Part shown: in pieces, positions 1 to 8,998 of the stretch
How the letters are laid out: each line of letters starts with the position of its first letter
How positions within the stretch are numbered: position 1 is the stretch's first letter
Source: Deltaproteobacteria bacterium
Lineage (GTDB): Bacteria; UBA10199; SPLOWO2-01-44-7
Direction of reading: 5' to 3'
Assembly (NCBI GenBank): GCA_030648035.1
Contig: JAUSII010000019.1
Span: 1 to 60,052, forward strand
Length of the DNA: 60,052 nucleotides
The notes under the pieces: generated by a model
What the model saw: the letters and a program-made list of their open reading frames with translations, nothing else
What the model was told of the DNA's origin: nothing
The model's database searches: none
Program-made: the position numbers and the translations under genes

Positions 1-236
1 AGCCCCATCAAAACCCGGCGCAACACTTCGGAGTCCGGGGCACTGACCAAAGCATCACGGGCAAGCGCCGTGACAAAACGACTGGAATCATCACCAGCAC
101 CACGCGACAAATTATCGCATTGCCTCGCCAGACTCCGACCAGCATCCACAACAATGGCATCCGACGCCATCTCAATACCGCGAGGAATTCCATTGAACAC
201 ATTGATACTGATAATATGACCGCAATCCATCAACAT
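1..236 (-). CDS. Unidentified protein, N-terminal part (runs off left edge)
   Basis: An open frame on the minus strand begins at ATG 236-234 (alternative in-frame ATG at 230) and stays open for 78 codons to the window edge. A GGAGG ribosome-binding site (241-245) lies 4 nt from the first ATG and 10 nt from the second, so the second start is equally possible. The visible peptide begins MLMDCGHIISINVFNG and continues with Asp/Ser/Arg-rich helical sequence. No signal peptide or known motif is seen. It is divergent from the DUF1016 gene that starts at 418. Function unknown; only the N-terminus is visible. Confidence 0.6.
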   Translation of the reverse strand, partial: MLMDCGHIISINVFNGIPRGIEMASDAIVVDAGRSLARQCDNLSRGAGDDSSRFVTALARDALVSAPDSEVLRRVLMG

Positions 237-417
237 GAAACCTCCTTGATTAAAAAGTCAGATAACGGCGGAGGCTTATCCCATGTGATACGAGGGGTCA
301 ACGGCGATTTGCTTCAAATCCGTCGGAAAACAGATCAGAATCGGTCGAACTTTTTCTCTTCCAAAACGCCTTCCCCTCTAAAAAAGTGTTGGCATCGTTC
401 TTGCTTTAGTCCGACAC
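237..417. other. Divergent intergenic region
   Basis: This 181-bp spacer separates the minus-strand gene at 236 from the plus-strand DUF1016 gene at 418. It holds the minus-strand ribosome-binding site (241-245) and the sigma54-type element at 390-405. I saw no RNA gene in it. Confidence 0.5.
390..405 (+). promoter_or_regulatory. sigma54-type promoter (-24/-12) before the DUF1016 gene
   Basis: TGGCAT-N5-TTGCT matches the RpoN consensus TGGCAY-N5-TTGCW, with the invariant GG and GC at the correct spacing. The start codon at 418 is 12 nt past the element, so a transcript starting about 12 nt after the -12 GC would have almost no leader. This is a pattern match; no enhancer-binding site was identified. 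Confidence 0.5.
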
Positions 418-924
418 ATGAATCTCATTCCCGAAGATTACGTTGCCTGCCTGAAGTCGATCAAAGAACGGATACAACAGGCACGATTCCAGGCGGTGCG
501 ATCGGTCAACAGAGAGATGATCGAGCTGTATTGGCATATTGGGAAAGAGATTGCGGAGAGAAAAGAAAAGTTGGGATGGGGAAGAGCAATCGTCGAAAAA
601 CTTAGCCATGATTTAATCAAATCTTTTCCCGGAATGACTGGATTCTCAACACGCAACTTATGGGAAATGAAGCGTTTTTATCAAAAATATGTCGATTATC
701 CAATTCTGCAACAGCTTGTTGCAGAAATTCCATGGGGACATCATTTGGTCATTCTGAACAAGGTCAAGGAAATGAAAGCATGTGAATATTACTTGCGAGC
801 CACTATCGAACAAAACTGGAGCCGCAATATTTTATTAAACCAGATCAACTCCAAGGCCTTCGAGCGCCGCATGGTCAATGCCATTCGGGATGTGTTGTTA
901 AGAGTGTTGTCATTGCGAGCGTAG
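418..924 (+). pseudogene. DUF1016 (YhcG-type) N-terminal domain protein, truncated
   Basis: The 168-residue product matches the DUF1016 N-terminal domain: a helical start rich in RxxxxxxxNxEMxxLYWxIGKEI-type sequence, then GWGxxIVExLSxDL and FPGMxGFSxRNLWxMKxFY. Full family members run to about 340-380 residues and carry a C-terminal PD-(D/E)XK nuclease-like domain, which is absent here. Reading frame homology stops near the REP-like repeat at 909, which supplies the TAG stop codon, so the gene has apparently lost its nuclease half. The family is often found in accessory DNA next to restriction or toxin loci. The remnant may still be expressed from the sigma54-type element at 390. Identification of the domain is good; function of the remnant is unknown. 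Confidence 0.75.
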
Positions 925-983
925 CGAAGCAATCCAGCTGATCATCGGGATTGCCACGGCCCCTTCGGAGCCTCGCAATGACA
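909..983. repeat. REP-like palindromic repeat, copy A
   Basis: The left arm begins GTCATTGCGAGCG and the right arm ends CCTCGCAATGAC, with a centre containing TGATCATCGGGATTG. The same arms recur at 2416, 42307, 42891 and (half) 59098. Here it ends the DUF1016 frame and lies just upstream of radA. The right arm has diverged (CCACGGCCCCTTCGGAG). Confidence 0.8.
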
Positions 984-1038
984 TTTGTCAACAAACTGTT
1001 AAGTTGGCAAAACTCTTTTTTGAAGCTACTAAATTATT

Positions 1039-2409
1039 ATGTCCAAATCCAAAACGGTCTACACCTGCCAGAACTGCGGTGCGCAATCTCCAAAATGGAT
1101 GGGCAAATGTCCCGATTGCAATCAGTGGAACAGTTATGTGGAGGAGACTTATGCCGCACCCTCCTCCGGCAACGCCGCTCGCGCTCCGCTCATCGATTTG
1201 AACCCCACACAACCCCAGCCCATCACAGAAATCAGCGCCGAATTGGGCGAGCACATCTCGATCAACATGCCGGAGTTGGACCGCGTGTTGGGCGGCGGCT
1301 ATGTGCCGGGCTCGGCCATTCTGATCGGAGGCGATCCGGGCATCGGCAAGTCGACATTAATTTTGCAGACGCTCAAAAATCTGGCGCAACTCAATAAAAA
1401 AGTTCTCTATGCCTCTGGCGAAGAATCGGCCGCGCAGATCAAAACGCGCGCGGAACGTCTGGACGTGCACGAAAAAAGTCTTCTGGTCGTCACCGAAAAT
1501 TGTCTGGAGCGCATTTTGGAAATGATTCGCAAACACAAACCCGATGTCATCGCCATCGATTCAGTGCAGACCATCTATTCGCAAAATCTGGCCTCGGCGC
1601 CGGGCACCGTGAGTCAGGTGCGCGAGTGCGCGGGACAGATCATCACCACCGCCAAATCGACCGGCATGGCGTGTCTGCTGGTGGGGCACGTCACCAAAGA
1701 CGGTTCATTGGCCGGCCCGAAAGTTCTGGAACACATGGTCGATTGCGTTTTGTATTTTGAAAGCGATCAGGGTCACACCTTTCGCATTTTGCGTTCCATC
1801 AAAAACCGTTTCGGCGCCGCAAACGAAATCGGTGTTTTCGAAATGACGGGTGAGGGTCTCAAAGAAGTCTCCAACCCTTCACAACTTTTTCTCTCCGAGC
1901 GGAGCCAGAACACCGCCGGCTCCGTCGTCGTCTCTTCTCTTGAAGGGACAAGGCCCCTGCTTCTGGAGATTCAGGCGCTGGTCACCCACTCCGGCTTGGG
2001 CACGCCCCGCCGCACCGCAATCGGCGTCGATAACGGACGGGTTGCTCTTCTGGTTGCGGTGCTGGAGAAAGTGGTCGGCATCTCTCTCTCCGATCAGGAT
2101 ATTTTCGTCAACGTGGCCGGCGGACTCAAAGTAACCGAGCCCGCGCTCGATTTAGGAATCAGCATGGCCATTTATTCCAGCTTTCGAAATCTCCCCATCG
2201 ATCACAAAACTGTTTTTATTGGCGAGGTGGGGCTGACCGGAGAAGTGCGCGCCGTGAACCTGCTCGACCTTCGCCTCAAAGAGGCCGCCAAACTGGGGTT
2301 TGCACATTGCTTCACGCCGCAAAATAAATCGCAGACAAAAAATAATATTGAAGGATTAGAATTGCATCCTGTAAAAACAATCGAAGAATGTTTGCACCAG
2401 TTGTTTTGA
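1039..2409 (+). CDS. radA: DNA repair protein RadA
   Basis: RadA is a RecA-like ATPase that promotes branch migration of recombination intermediates. The 456-residue protein has the full architecture: an N-terminal C4 zinc finger (C10, C13, C24, C27), Walker A GGDPGIGKST at about 97-106, the RadA-specific KNRFG motif at 255-259, and a C-terminal Lon-like domain ending in the EVGLTGEVRAV block. Length is typical. The start at ATG 1039 gives the usual zinc-finger N-terminus, although no clear Shine-Dalgarno precedes it. It lies between two REP-like repeats (909-983, 2416-2480) and is probably its own transcription unit. Confidence 0.97.
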   Translation: MSKSKTVYTCQNCGAQSPKWMGKCPDCNQWNSYVEETYAAPSSGNAARAPLIDLNPTQPQPITEISAELGEHISINMPELDRVLGGGYVPGSAILIGGDPGIGKSTLILQTLKNLAQLNKKVLYASGEESAAQIKTRAERLDVHEKSLLVVTENCLERILEMIRKHKPDVIAIDSVQTIYSQNLASAPGTVSQVRECAGQIITTAKSTGMACLLVGHVTKDGSLAGPKVLEHMVDCVLYFESDQGHTFRILRSIKNRFGAANEIGVFEMTGEGLKEVSNPSQLFLSERSQNTAGSVVVSSLEGTRPLLLEIQALVTHSGLGTPRRTAIGVDNGRVALLVAVLEKVVGISLSDQDIFVNVAGGLKVTEPALDLGISMAIYSSFRNLPIDHKTVFIGEVGLTGEVRAVNLLDLRLKEAAKLGFAHCFTPQNKSQTKNNIEGLELHPVKTIEECLHQLF

Positions 2410-2415
2410 TTGAAT

Positions 2416-2480
2416 GTCATTGCGAGCGCAGCGAAGCAATCCCGGGATCGCTTCGTCGCTTACGCTCCTCGCGATGACAA
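2416..2480. repeat. REP-like palindromic repeat, copy B
   Basis: Arms beginning GTCATTGCGAGCGCAGCG and ending GCTCCTCGCGATGACAA fold back on each other. The copy fills the gap between the radA stop and the dedA start. A longer open frame reads through it from 2410, but that N-terminus (NVIASAAKQS...) is simply the translated repeat. Confidence 0.85.
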
Positions 2481-2487
2481 TACGCAT

Positions 2488-3093
2488 ATGGACCTTCTCT
2501 TCTCCGAACTCTCCGGTCATCTGGCTTATCTCATCATCTTTCTTCTTTTGTTTTTGTGCGGGCTCGGCATTCCGCTTCCCGAAGAGCTCACCCTCCTGAT
2601 GGCCGGTTATTTGAGCTATGAAGGGAGCGTCAAACTGGAATTCATGTGGGTCATCTGTGTTTTGGGAATCACCCTTGGCGATTCCATGCTTTTTCTGATC
2701 GGAAAAAAATGGGGAACAAAAGTGGCCGCCCATCCGCGCATTGTGAAACTTCTTCATCTGGAGCGGCAGGAAAAAATAAAAAACCATTTCAAAAAACACG
2801 GCGCCAAAACCATTTTCTTTGTCCGCTTTATGTCGGGGTTGAGAGGCGCCGCACATATGCTGGCCGGTTCGATGGGGTTTCCCTTCTGGAAATATCTTCT
2901 CACCAATTTTTTCGCCATTTTAATTCATGTCACCCTTGTAGCAGGGTTGGGTTATGTCTTTGGCAATCACATCGCCGTCGTCCGTCATCATATGGATGTC
3001 GTCAAACACGTTCTTATCCTTGCCATTGTGGTGGTTATTATCGGACTGATTTTGAAATACAGTTACTTTGCCAAAAAAATTCCCGGGAGCTGA
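2488..3093 (+). CDS. DedA-family (SNARE-associated/VTT) membrane protein
   Basis: The 201-residue protein carries the DedA signature: a first amphipathic helix containing GLGIPLPEE, then LMAGYL, and a central VRFMSGLRGAAHMLAGSMGFPFWKYLL block corresponding to the family's FxxR-(F/x)-x-P-x-x-R region. DedA proteins are inner-membrane transporters linked to polyprenyl-phosphate or phospholipid flipping and membrane-potential maintenance. I chose ATG 2488 (MDLLFSEL) because the upstream in-frame extension is only translated repeat B. Four or five hydrophobic segments are visible. The individual substrate cannot be told from sequence. Confidence 0.88.
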   Translation: MDLLFSELSGHLAYLIIFLLLFLCGLGIPLPEELTLLMAGYLSYEGSVKLEFMWVICVLGITLGDSMLFLIGKKWGTKVAAHPRIVKLLHLERQEKIKNHFKKHGAKTIFFVRFMSGLRGAAHMLAGSMGFPFWKYLLTNFFAILIHVTLVAGLGYVFGNHIAVVRHHMDVVKHVLILAIVVVIIGLILKYSYFAKKIPGS

Positions 3094-3127
3094 ATCCCAT
3101 TGATTTCATTGGATTCTTCTAAACCCC

Positions 3128-3156
3128 TTGACATCTCTATGCTTCTTGCTAATTAT
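3128..3156 (+). promoter_or_regulatory. sigma70-type promoter of the rrf2-suf operon
   Basis: A consensus -35 TTGACA (3128-3133) is followed after 17 bp by AATTAT (3151-3156; 4 of 6 matches to TATAAT). The -10 region lies inside the left arm of the palindrome at 3151-3175, which suits repression by steric exclusion. Confidence 0.6.
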
Positions 3157-3175
3157 CACCGCCCAAGTGATAATT
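3151..3175. promoter_or_regulatory. Candidate Rrf2 operator (perfect inverted repeat)
   Basis: AATTATCAC (3151-3159) and GTGATAATT (3167-3175) form a perfect 9-bp inverted repeat around a 7-bp spacer. It overlaps the -10 and lies 7 bp before the start codon of the Rrf2-type regulator. The position fits negative autoregulation of the suf operon by that regulator. The sequence does not resemble the E. coli IscR type 1 site; assignment to this regulator is inferred from position. Confidence 0.6.
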
Positions 3176-3181
3176 TAACTT

Positions 3182-3619
3182 ATGAAAATGTCCAAAGCCA
3201 GCGATTATGCCCTCGTCCTTTTGGCGAAGCTCGAAAGTCTGCCAAAAGATGAATGGGTGAGTGTGCGGGAAGTTGCCGAGACCATCGGAGTTCCAAACCG
3301 GTTTTTGAGCAACATCGTTTCCCAGCTGGTGCAGGCCGGTATTCTCACGTCGCATCGCGGTGTTAAAGGGGGCATTCATCTGGCCAAAGATTCAGCACTC
3401 ATCACCATCGGTGCTGTGTTGGAAGCGATGAAAGATCCGATGGGTTTGGTCGATTGCGTGGAACAGCCCGGTTCGTGCGCTCTGGAGAGCCATTGCAACG
3501 TTCAGAGTTTCTGGGCGGTAACACATGGTTTGGTGCTGGCGGCTTTGAAACACATTACGCTAAAAGAAATCACGTCCTATTATAAGGAGGAAAAGTATGT
3601 CCCCGTTGCTCAAAATTGA
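3182..3619 (+). CDS. Rrf2-family Fe-S-sensing transcriptional regulator of suf
   Basis: The 145-residue protein has the Rrf2/IscR layout: an N-terminal winged helix (SKASDYALVLLAKL, then VREVAETIGVPNRFLSNIVSQLVQAGILTSHRGVKGG) and a cluster-binding loop with three cysteines in DCVEQPGSCALESHC, as in [2Fe-2S]-binding members. It is the first gene of the suf operon and overlaps the start of sufC by 23 bp, so it most likely senses cluster status and represses the operon from the inverted repeat at 3151. ATG 3182 and ATG 3188 are both possible starts; no strong Shine-Dalgarno is present. Confidence 0.92.
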   Translation: MKMSKASDYALVLLAKLESLPKDEWVSVREVAETIGVPNRFLSNIVSQLVQAGILTSHRGVKGGIHLAKDSALITIGAVLEAMKDPMGLVDCVEQPGSCALESHCNVQSFWAVTHGLVLAALKHITLKEITSYYKEEKYVPVAQN

Positions 3620-4376
3620 AGACCTTCACGTCACCGTCGAGGGAAACGAGATCATCAAAGGCCTGAACCTTGAGATCAAAAAGGGAGAAGTGCACGCCAT
3701 CATGGGACCGAACGGTTCCGGCAAAAGCACATTGGCCTACGCCCTCATGGGACGCCCCGGTTATGAAGTCACCGGAGGCAAAATCTGGTTTGAAGGAGAA
3801 GAGATTTCCGAACTGGAACCCGAAGAGCGGGCACAGAGAGGCATATTTTTAAGCTTTCAATATCCGGTCGCCATTCCAGGAGTGACCGTCGCCAACTTTT
3901 TGATGACGGCCTTGAGCTCCTTGAGCGAAAAGGGGGATGGCCGCTACAAAGAGATCCGCAAAAATTTCAGAAAAGCACTTCGAGAGAACATGAAGATTCT
4001 TAAAGTCGAAGAGAGTTTCATCACCCGCTATCTCAACGACGGATTTTCCGGCGGAGAAAAAAAGAGAATAGAAATTCTCCAACTTTTGACCCTGCAACCG
4101 GCACTGGCCATTCTGGACGAAACCGATTCCGGTTTGGACATCGACGCCCTTCGCGTTGTCTCGGAAGGGGTCAATGCCTATCTCAACCCGGAGCGGGCCG
4201 CCCTCGTCATCACCCACTATCAGCGCATTTTGAATTGTTTGAAGGCCCACTACGTTCATATTCTATCGAAGGGAAAAATCATTTCCAGCGGCGGTCCAGA
4301 GCTGGCGTTGGAACTTGAAAAAAATGGATACAAGGCGTTTGGAGTTGAAGACAACGCAGAAAGACCATCCGTCTAA
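3597..4376 (+). CDS. sufC: Fe-S cluster assembly ATPase SufC
   Basis: SufC is the ABC-type ATPase that energises the SufBCD scaffold. The 259-residue protein shows Walker A GPNGSGKST (37-45), the ABC signature FSGGEKKR (150-157) and Walker B AILDETDSGLD (171-181), all in the SufC-specific form. A strong AAGGAGG ribosome-binding site precedes ATG 3597, which lies inside the end of the rrf2 gene. Cytoplasmic; acts with the next two gene products. Confidence 0.97.
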   Translation: MSPLLKIEDLHVTVEGNEIIKGLNLEIKKGEVHAIMGPNGSGKSTLAYALMGRPGYEVTGGKIWFEGEEISELEPEERAQRGIFLSFQYPVAIPGVTVANFLMTALSSLSEKGDGRYKEIRKNFRKALRENMKILKVEESFITRYLNDGFSGGEKKRIEILQLLTLQPALAILDETDSGLDIDALRVVSEGVNAYLNPERAALVITHYQRILNCLKAHYVHILSKGKIISSGGPELALELEKNGYKAFGVEDNAERPSV

Positions 4377-4388
4377 AGGGGAGGCAAT

Positions 4389-5798
4389 ATGCCAAAAGAG
4401 GCACTCGATATCGGCAAAGGTTATGAAGAAAAATACGGTTTTCACGTTGAAGAGAAATCGGTCTTCAGATCCAAAAAGGGGCTGAATCACCAGGTGATCG
4501 ACGACATCTCCGATCACAAGGGCGAGCCCGACTGGATGCGTGCGTTTCGCCACAAATCCCTCGATATTTTTCTTTCGAAACCGCTACCCAAATGGGGCGG
4601 CGATGTGGCCCAGATCGATTTCAACGAAATTTATTATTACATCAAACCCTCCGATCACAACAAAGGCGATACCTGGGAAGATGTTCCGCCGGAGATTAAA
4701 AAAACTTTCGACAAACTCGGAATTCCGGAATCAGAGCAGAAGTTTCTGGCAGGCGCGGGCGCGCAGTTTGAATCCGAAAGCGTCTATCACAACCTGAAAA
4801 AAGAATGGGAAGACAAAGGGGTCATCTTTCTCGATACCGATACCGCACTGAAAGAACATCCCGATCTGTTCAAAAAATATTTTTCAACGATTGTCCCTCC
4901 CGCCGACAACAAGTTTTCCGCGCTCAACAGTGCTGTCTGGTCGGGTGGAAGCTTTCTCTATGTGCCTCCGGGCGTACATGTCGATCTTCCTCTGCAAGCC
5001 TACTTTCGCATCAATGCAAAAAACGTCGGTCAATTTGAAAGGACTTTACTGATCGTCGACAAAGGCGCGCAGGCCCACTATGTGGAGGGTTGTACGGCGC
5101 CAACTTATTCGAGCGATTCACTTCACTCCGCTGTCGTTGAGGTCGTGGTGTCCGAGGGAGCACGCTTCCGCTACACCACCATTCAAAACTGGTCTTCCAA
5201 TGTTTATAATCTGGTGACCAAACGCGCACAGGCTTACAAAGATTCCACGATGGAATGGGTCGATGCCAACATCGGCTCCAAACTGACCATGAAATATCCG
5301 AGCATTTATCTGATGGAACCGGGCGCCAAGGGAGACATTCTCTCGGTGGCATTCGCCGGAGCCGGACAACATCAGGATGCCGGCGGAAAAATTGTTCATG
5401 CGGCGCCGCACACCTCCTCGCACGTTTTGTCGAAATCGATCAGCCAACACGGCGGACGTTCTTCTTACAGAGGTTTGGTGAAAGTCCACGCCGGTTGCAA
5501 AGATGTGAAGTCGACGGTCCGTTGCGACGCCCTGCTCATGGATAAAGATTCCCGTTCCGACACCTATCCCTACATGGAAATCGACGAGAAAGAGGTCAGC
5601 ATCGGTCACGAAGCCACCGTCTCCAAAGTGGGCGATGAACAGCTTTTCTATCTACGAAGCCGCGGGCTCACCGAAGAACAGGCCAACTCCATGATCGTGT
5701 CGGGCTTTATCGAACCGATCGTGAAGGAATTGCCGATGGAATATGCAATTGAAATGAACAGATTGATTCAATTACAGATGGAAGGATCGGTAGGATAA
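4389..5798 (+). CDS. sufB: Fe-S cluster scaffold subunit SufB
   Basis: The 469-residue protein is full length for SufB and carries the beta-helix core, including [16 protein letters not shown], the [16 protein letters not shown] region and the C-terminal [23 protein letters not shown] block conserved in SufB/SufD. SufB receives sulfur and iron and builds the nascent cluster in a complex with SufC and SufD. A GGGGAGG ribosome-binding site precedes ATG 4389, 12 bp after sufC. Confidence 0.97.
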   Translation: MPKEALDIGKGYEEKYGFHVEEKSVFRSKKGLNHQVIDDISDHKGEPDWMRAFRHKSLDIFLSKPLPKWGGDVAQIDFNEIYYYIKPSDHNKGDTWEDVPPEIKKTFDKLGIPESEQKFLAGAGAQFESESVYHNLKKEWEDKGVIFLDTDTALKEHPDLFKKYFSTIVPPADNKFSALNSAVWSGGSFLYVPPGVHVDLPLQAYFRINAKNVGQFERTLLIVDKGAQAHYVEGCTAPTYSSDSLHSAVVEVVVSEGARFRYTTIQNWSSNVYNLVTKRAQAYKDSTMEWVDANIGSKLTMKYPSIYLMEPGAKGDILSVAFAGAGQHQDAGGKIVHAAPHTSSHVLSKSISQHGGRSSYRGLVKVHAGCKDVKSTVRCDALLMDKDSRSDTYPYMEIDEKEVSIGHEATVSKVGDEQLFYLRSRGLTEEQANSMIVSGFIEPIVKELPMEYAIEMNRLIQLQMEGSVG

Positions 5799-5802
5799 TC
5801 CC

Positions 5803-7056
5803 ATGGAACCGAACTGGCTGATAGAGCGCCGCAAAGTGGCGGCGGAAAAATTTGCAACACTGGAATCTCCCGCCGGAGAAGAGCTGTGGCGGCGCACCGA
5901 TTTGAAGCGGATCAAGATGGATAGTTTTGAACCGCTTGCTCCCGTCACAAATGGGGCCACTGCGGGAAGCGCTTCAGCTTCATTGCCGGTTAAACTATTG
6001 GTGTCGGGAGAAATTCTCTATGGCGACAAAATTTCGCCCGGCCAACTCGACAAAGATCTGGAAAACAGCGGCGTCAAACTGCTTTCTCTGGCCCACGCCG
6101 CCGAAGAATTTCCCGACCTCGCCCAAAAATATCTGGGTCGCGGTTTCAAAAATCGCGATGAAAAATTTATAACCCAGAACGAGGCCTCCTGGCAGACGGG
6201 CGTTTTGTGTTACATCCCCAAAAATGTTTCAATTGATCTCCCTCTTTTGATCACCTCCCATTTCAACACCCCAGACAAAAGCATCTTTCCAAGGCTTCTG
6301 ATTGTGTTGGACAAGGGGGCAAAGGCGACATTGCTCCATTACGCCTCTTCCGATTTCCAGAATGCATCGGGTTTTTTAAACAGCGTTGCCGAAATTTATC
6401 TGGAAGAAGATGCCGACCTGACGCTGATCGATCTGCAATCCCATTCCTATCAAACTTTTGAAATTGCGCAGAAGCGGGTTGAGATTGGACGCAACGCAAA
6501 AATAAAATGGATCATGGATATACAGGGGACGCGACTTTCAAAAACAAATATCGAAACAGTGCTTGTGGGAGAAGGTTCCCACGCCGAAGTGATGGGGCTG
6601 GTCTGCGGAAATCAGAAACAGCATCTGGAACTCTGCTCGCTCACACAACATGTGGCACCGCACACCACCGCCGACATTCTCATCAAGGGGACTGCCAACG
6701 ATCAGGCAAAAATTATTTTTCAGGGAATGATCCGGATTGAAAAAGGGGCCCAACAGACCGAATCGTATATGGCCAACAACAATCTCGTTTTGAGCGACAA
6801 GGCCCATGCCGACTCCATTCCCCGTCTGGAAATCGAGGCCGACGACGTTAAAGCCTCGCACGGCGCCACCATTGGACAGGTCGATGCCGAGCAAATGTTT
6901 TATCTCAAGACCCGGGGTCTGGATCGGGAAAGCGCCGAACGATTATTGGTCGAGGGATTCTACGAAGATATTTTCGGCCGCATTCCGGTGGAATCGGTGC
7001 GGGAATTAATGCGCAAAAACATCGAAAGGAAAGCCCTTCGCCCTGACATTGTATGA
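5803..7056 (+). CDS. sufD: Fe-S cluster assembly protein SufD
   Basis: The 417-residue protein has the SufD N-terminus (helical, with GEELWRRTDLKRI) and the shared SufB/D beta-helix with KASHGATIGQVDAEQMFYLKTRGLDRE near the C-terminus; the His in SHGAT corresponds to the residue implicated in cluster assembly in SufD. It follows sufB by 4 bp, and its stop overlaps the start of sufS (ATGA). It forms the scaffold heterodimer with SufB. Confidence 0.95.
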   Translation: MEPNWLIERRKVAAEKFATLESPAGEELWRRTDLKRIKMDSFEPLAPVTNGATAGSASASLPVKLLVSGEILYGDKISPGQLDKDLENSGVKLLSLAHAAEEFPDLAQKYLGRGFKNRDEKFITQNEASWQTGVLCYIPKNVSIDLPLLITSHFNTPDKSIFPRLLIVLDKGAKATLLHYASSDFQNASGFLNSVAEIYLEEDADLTLIDLQSHSYQTFEIAQKRVEIGRNAKIKWIMDIQGTRLSKTNIETVLVGEGSHAEVMGLVCGNQKQHLELCSLTQHVAPHTTADILIKGTANDQAKIIFQGMIRIEKGAQQTESYMANNNLVLSDKAHADSIPRLEIEADDVKASHGATIGQVDAEQMFYLKTRGLDRESAERLLVEGFYEDIFGRIPVESVRELMRKNIERKALRPDIV

Positions 7057-8279
7057 CACTCCAGATTGAAAAAATCAGGAACGATTTTCCGATCCTCAAA
7101 CGCAAGATCAAGGGGCACTCTCTCGTCTATCTCGACAACGCCGCCTCTTCCCAAAAACCGAAACAGGTGTTGGATGCGATGCACAGTTTCTATCAGGCCA
7201 ATTACGCCAATATCCATCGCGGCGTCTATACCATCGCGGAGGAGGCTACAGAGGCCTTTGAGAGTGCGCGCGAAGCTGTGGTCAAATTCATTCACGCCAA
7301 ATCGATTCGCGAAGTGATCTTCACACGCGGCACAACAGAATCGATCAACCTCGTCCGCTTTGCGTGGGGCACAAAAAATATTCAGAGTGGAGATGAAATT
7401 CTTTTGACCGAAATGGAACATCATTCCAATCTGGTCCCCTGGCAGATGCTGGCCAAAGAAAAAGGGGCAAAGCTCAAATTTATTCCGATAGATGCCCAGG
7501 GACGACTCGATTTGAACAAGCTGGATGATCTTCTCTCTCCAAAAACAAAACTCTTGGCCATGACCTGGTGCTCCAACACACTGGGGACCATTAATCCCGT
7601 TGAAAAAATAATTGCGGCGGCACACGCCAAAGGGATTCCCGTTCTGCTCGATGCCGCGCAGGCCGCGCCACACATCGCCATCGATGTGCAAAAGATCGAC
7701 TGCGATTTTCTGGCTTTCTCCTCGCACAAAATGCTGGGCCCCACGGGCATCGGCGTGCTGTATGCAAAAGAAGCTCTCCTCGAAAACATGGATCCATTTT
7801 TGGGCGGCGGCGAAATGATCAAGACGGTGGAATGGGAATCCTCCACATGGAACGATCTCCCCGGAAAATTTGAAGCGGGAACACAGAGCATCGCCGAAGC
7901 GGTGGGTTTAAAAGCGGCGATTGAATATTTGGAATCGATCGGCATGGAGGCCATTCATCAACACGAACAATCGCTGGTGCGCTATACAATGGAGCGCCTG
8001 CGTGAAGTGGAGGGGGTCAAGATGTTCGGCCCCCCCGCCGAGGAACGTTGCGGGTTGGTTGCCTTCACCCTGAACGGGGTGCATCCACACGATGTTGCGG
8101 CCATCCTCGACAGAAACGGAATCTGCGTGCGTGCGGGCCATCACTGCACACAACCTCTCCACCGCAAACTTGGATTGGAGGCCAGCGTGCGGGCCAGTTT
8201 TTATGTCTATAACACAAAAGAAGAAGTCGATTTATTTATAGATGCGCTCAAAGAAACAGCAAAGGTTTTCAAACAATAA
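7053..8279 (+). CDS. sufS: Cysteine desulfurase SufS
   Basis: A PLP-dependent class V aminotransferase-fold enzyme that takes sulfur from cysteine as a persulfide. The 408-residue protein shows the PLP lysine K226 in SSHKMLGPTG and the catalytic cysteine C365 in RAGHHCTQPLH, the group II (SufS/CsdA) form. Length is typical. It is translationally coupled to sufD through an ATGA overlap and is followed by sufU, the usual sulfur acceptor when sufE is absent. Confidence 0.97.
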   Translation: MTLQIEKIRNDFPILKRKIKGHSLVYLDNAASSQKPKQVLDAMHSFYQANYANIHRGVYTIAEEATEAFESAREAVVKFIHAKSIREVIFTRGTTESINLVRFAWGTKNIQSGDEILLTEMEHHSNLVPWQMLAKEKGAKLKFIPIDAQGRLDLNKLDDLLSPKTKLLAMTWCSNTLGTINPVEKIIAAAHAKGIPVLLDAAQAAPHIAIDVQKIDCDFLAFSSHKMLGPTGIGVLYAKEALLENMDPFLGGGEMIKTVEWESSTWNDLPGKFEAGTQSIAEAVGLKAAIEYLESIGMEAIHQHEQSLVRYTMERLREVEGVKMFGPPAEERCGLVAFTLNGVHPHDVAAILDRNGICVRAGHHCTQPLHRKLGLEASVRASFYVYNTKEEVDLFIDALKETAKVFKQ

Positions 8280-8285
8280 AAAAAT

Positions 8286-8666
8286 ATGGATGCCCTCTAC
8301 AAAGAAGAAATTCTGGAACATTACAAACATCCCCGAAACCGCGGAGCGATAGACAAACCCGACATCACCTATAAAGACACCAATCCGCTCTGCGGCGACG
8401 AATGCCAGATCGATCTCAAAATCGAAGAGGGCAAAGTCACCGAAGTCAAATTCATGGCGAAGGGTTGCGCCATTTCACAGGCGGCCACCTCGATGCTGAC
8501 CGACATGATCGAGGGAAAACCGGTCGAAGAGATCAAACAGCTGGGCAAAAAAGAGATCCTCGATGCATTGGGAATCGAGCTCGGCCCCGTCCGTTTGAAA
8601 TGCGCCCTGCTCTGTCTTAAAGTTTTGAAAGCGGGAGTCTACGGGATTAAGGAATGGCCAACCTGA
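8286..8666 (+). CDS. sufU: SufU-type sulfur-transfer/scaffold protein
   Basis: The 126-residue IscU-fold protein has the three metal-ligand cysteines (C36, C61, C106) and the Asp after the first one (CGDEC). It lies 6 bp after sufS, the arrangement of SufU, which accepts persulfide from SufS as a zinc protein. It is a little shorter than Bacillus SufU (about 147 residues), so an IscU-like scaffold role is the alternative. No sufE was found in the operon. Confidence 0.9.
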   Translation: MDALYKEEILEHYKHPRNRGAIDKPDITYKDTNPLCGDECQIDLKIEEGKVTEVKFMAKGCAISQAATSMLTDMIEGKPVEEIKQLGKKEILDALGIELGPVRLKCALLCLKVLKAGVYGIKEWPT

Positions 8667-8679
8667 AAAGGAGCAATAT

Positions 8680-8988
8680 ATGACCAAGGAATATGTTGTC
8701 GCAAAAACATCTGACATTGCCCCCGGCACCGCCAAACAGGTGGAGGTTGATGGAGAACCCATCGCCATTTTCAACGTCAACGGCGAATTCTTTGCGATCA
8801 GCGATACCTGCTCGCACGCGCAGGCGTCTCTATCGGAGGGAGCAGTGGAAGATTTTGTCGTCACCTGCCCCTGGCACGGCGCCCGCTTCGACATCAAGAC
8901 CGGAAAAAATTTGTGTATGCCCGCTGTCACCCCCGTCCAGAAATTCGATCTGAAAATTGAAGGTGACGCGATCACAATTGTCATGTAA
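8680..8988 (+). CDS. Rieske-type [2Fe-2S] ferredoxin
   Basis: The 102-residue protein carries a complete Rieske cluster motif: C44-x-H46 and C63-x2-H66 in CSHA and CPWHG. It resembles the small soluble ferredoxins of the NirD/BphF type. It follows sufU by 13 bp behind an AAGGAG site and so belongs to the suf operon. An electron-transfer role in cluster assembly or in an oxygenase is likely; the partner is not visible. Confidence 0.9.
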   Translation: MTKEYVVAKTSDIAPGTAKQVEVDGEPIAIFNVNGEFFAISDTCSHAQASLSEGAVEDFVVTCPWHGARFDIKTGKNLCMPAVTPVQKFDLKIEGDAITIVM

Positions 8989-8998
8989 AAGTCCCCGA

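Noticed and set aside
2410-2487. Longer DedA N-terminus starting inside the repeat
   Set aside because: The extra residues are only translated repeat B and do not resemble the start of DedA proteins. ATG 2488 gives the family start.
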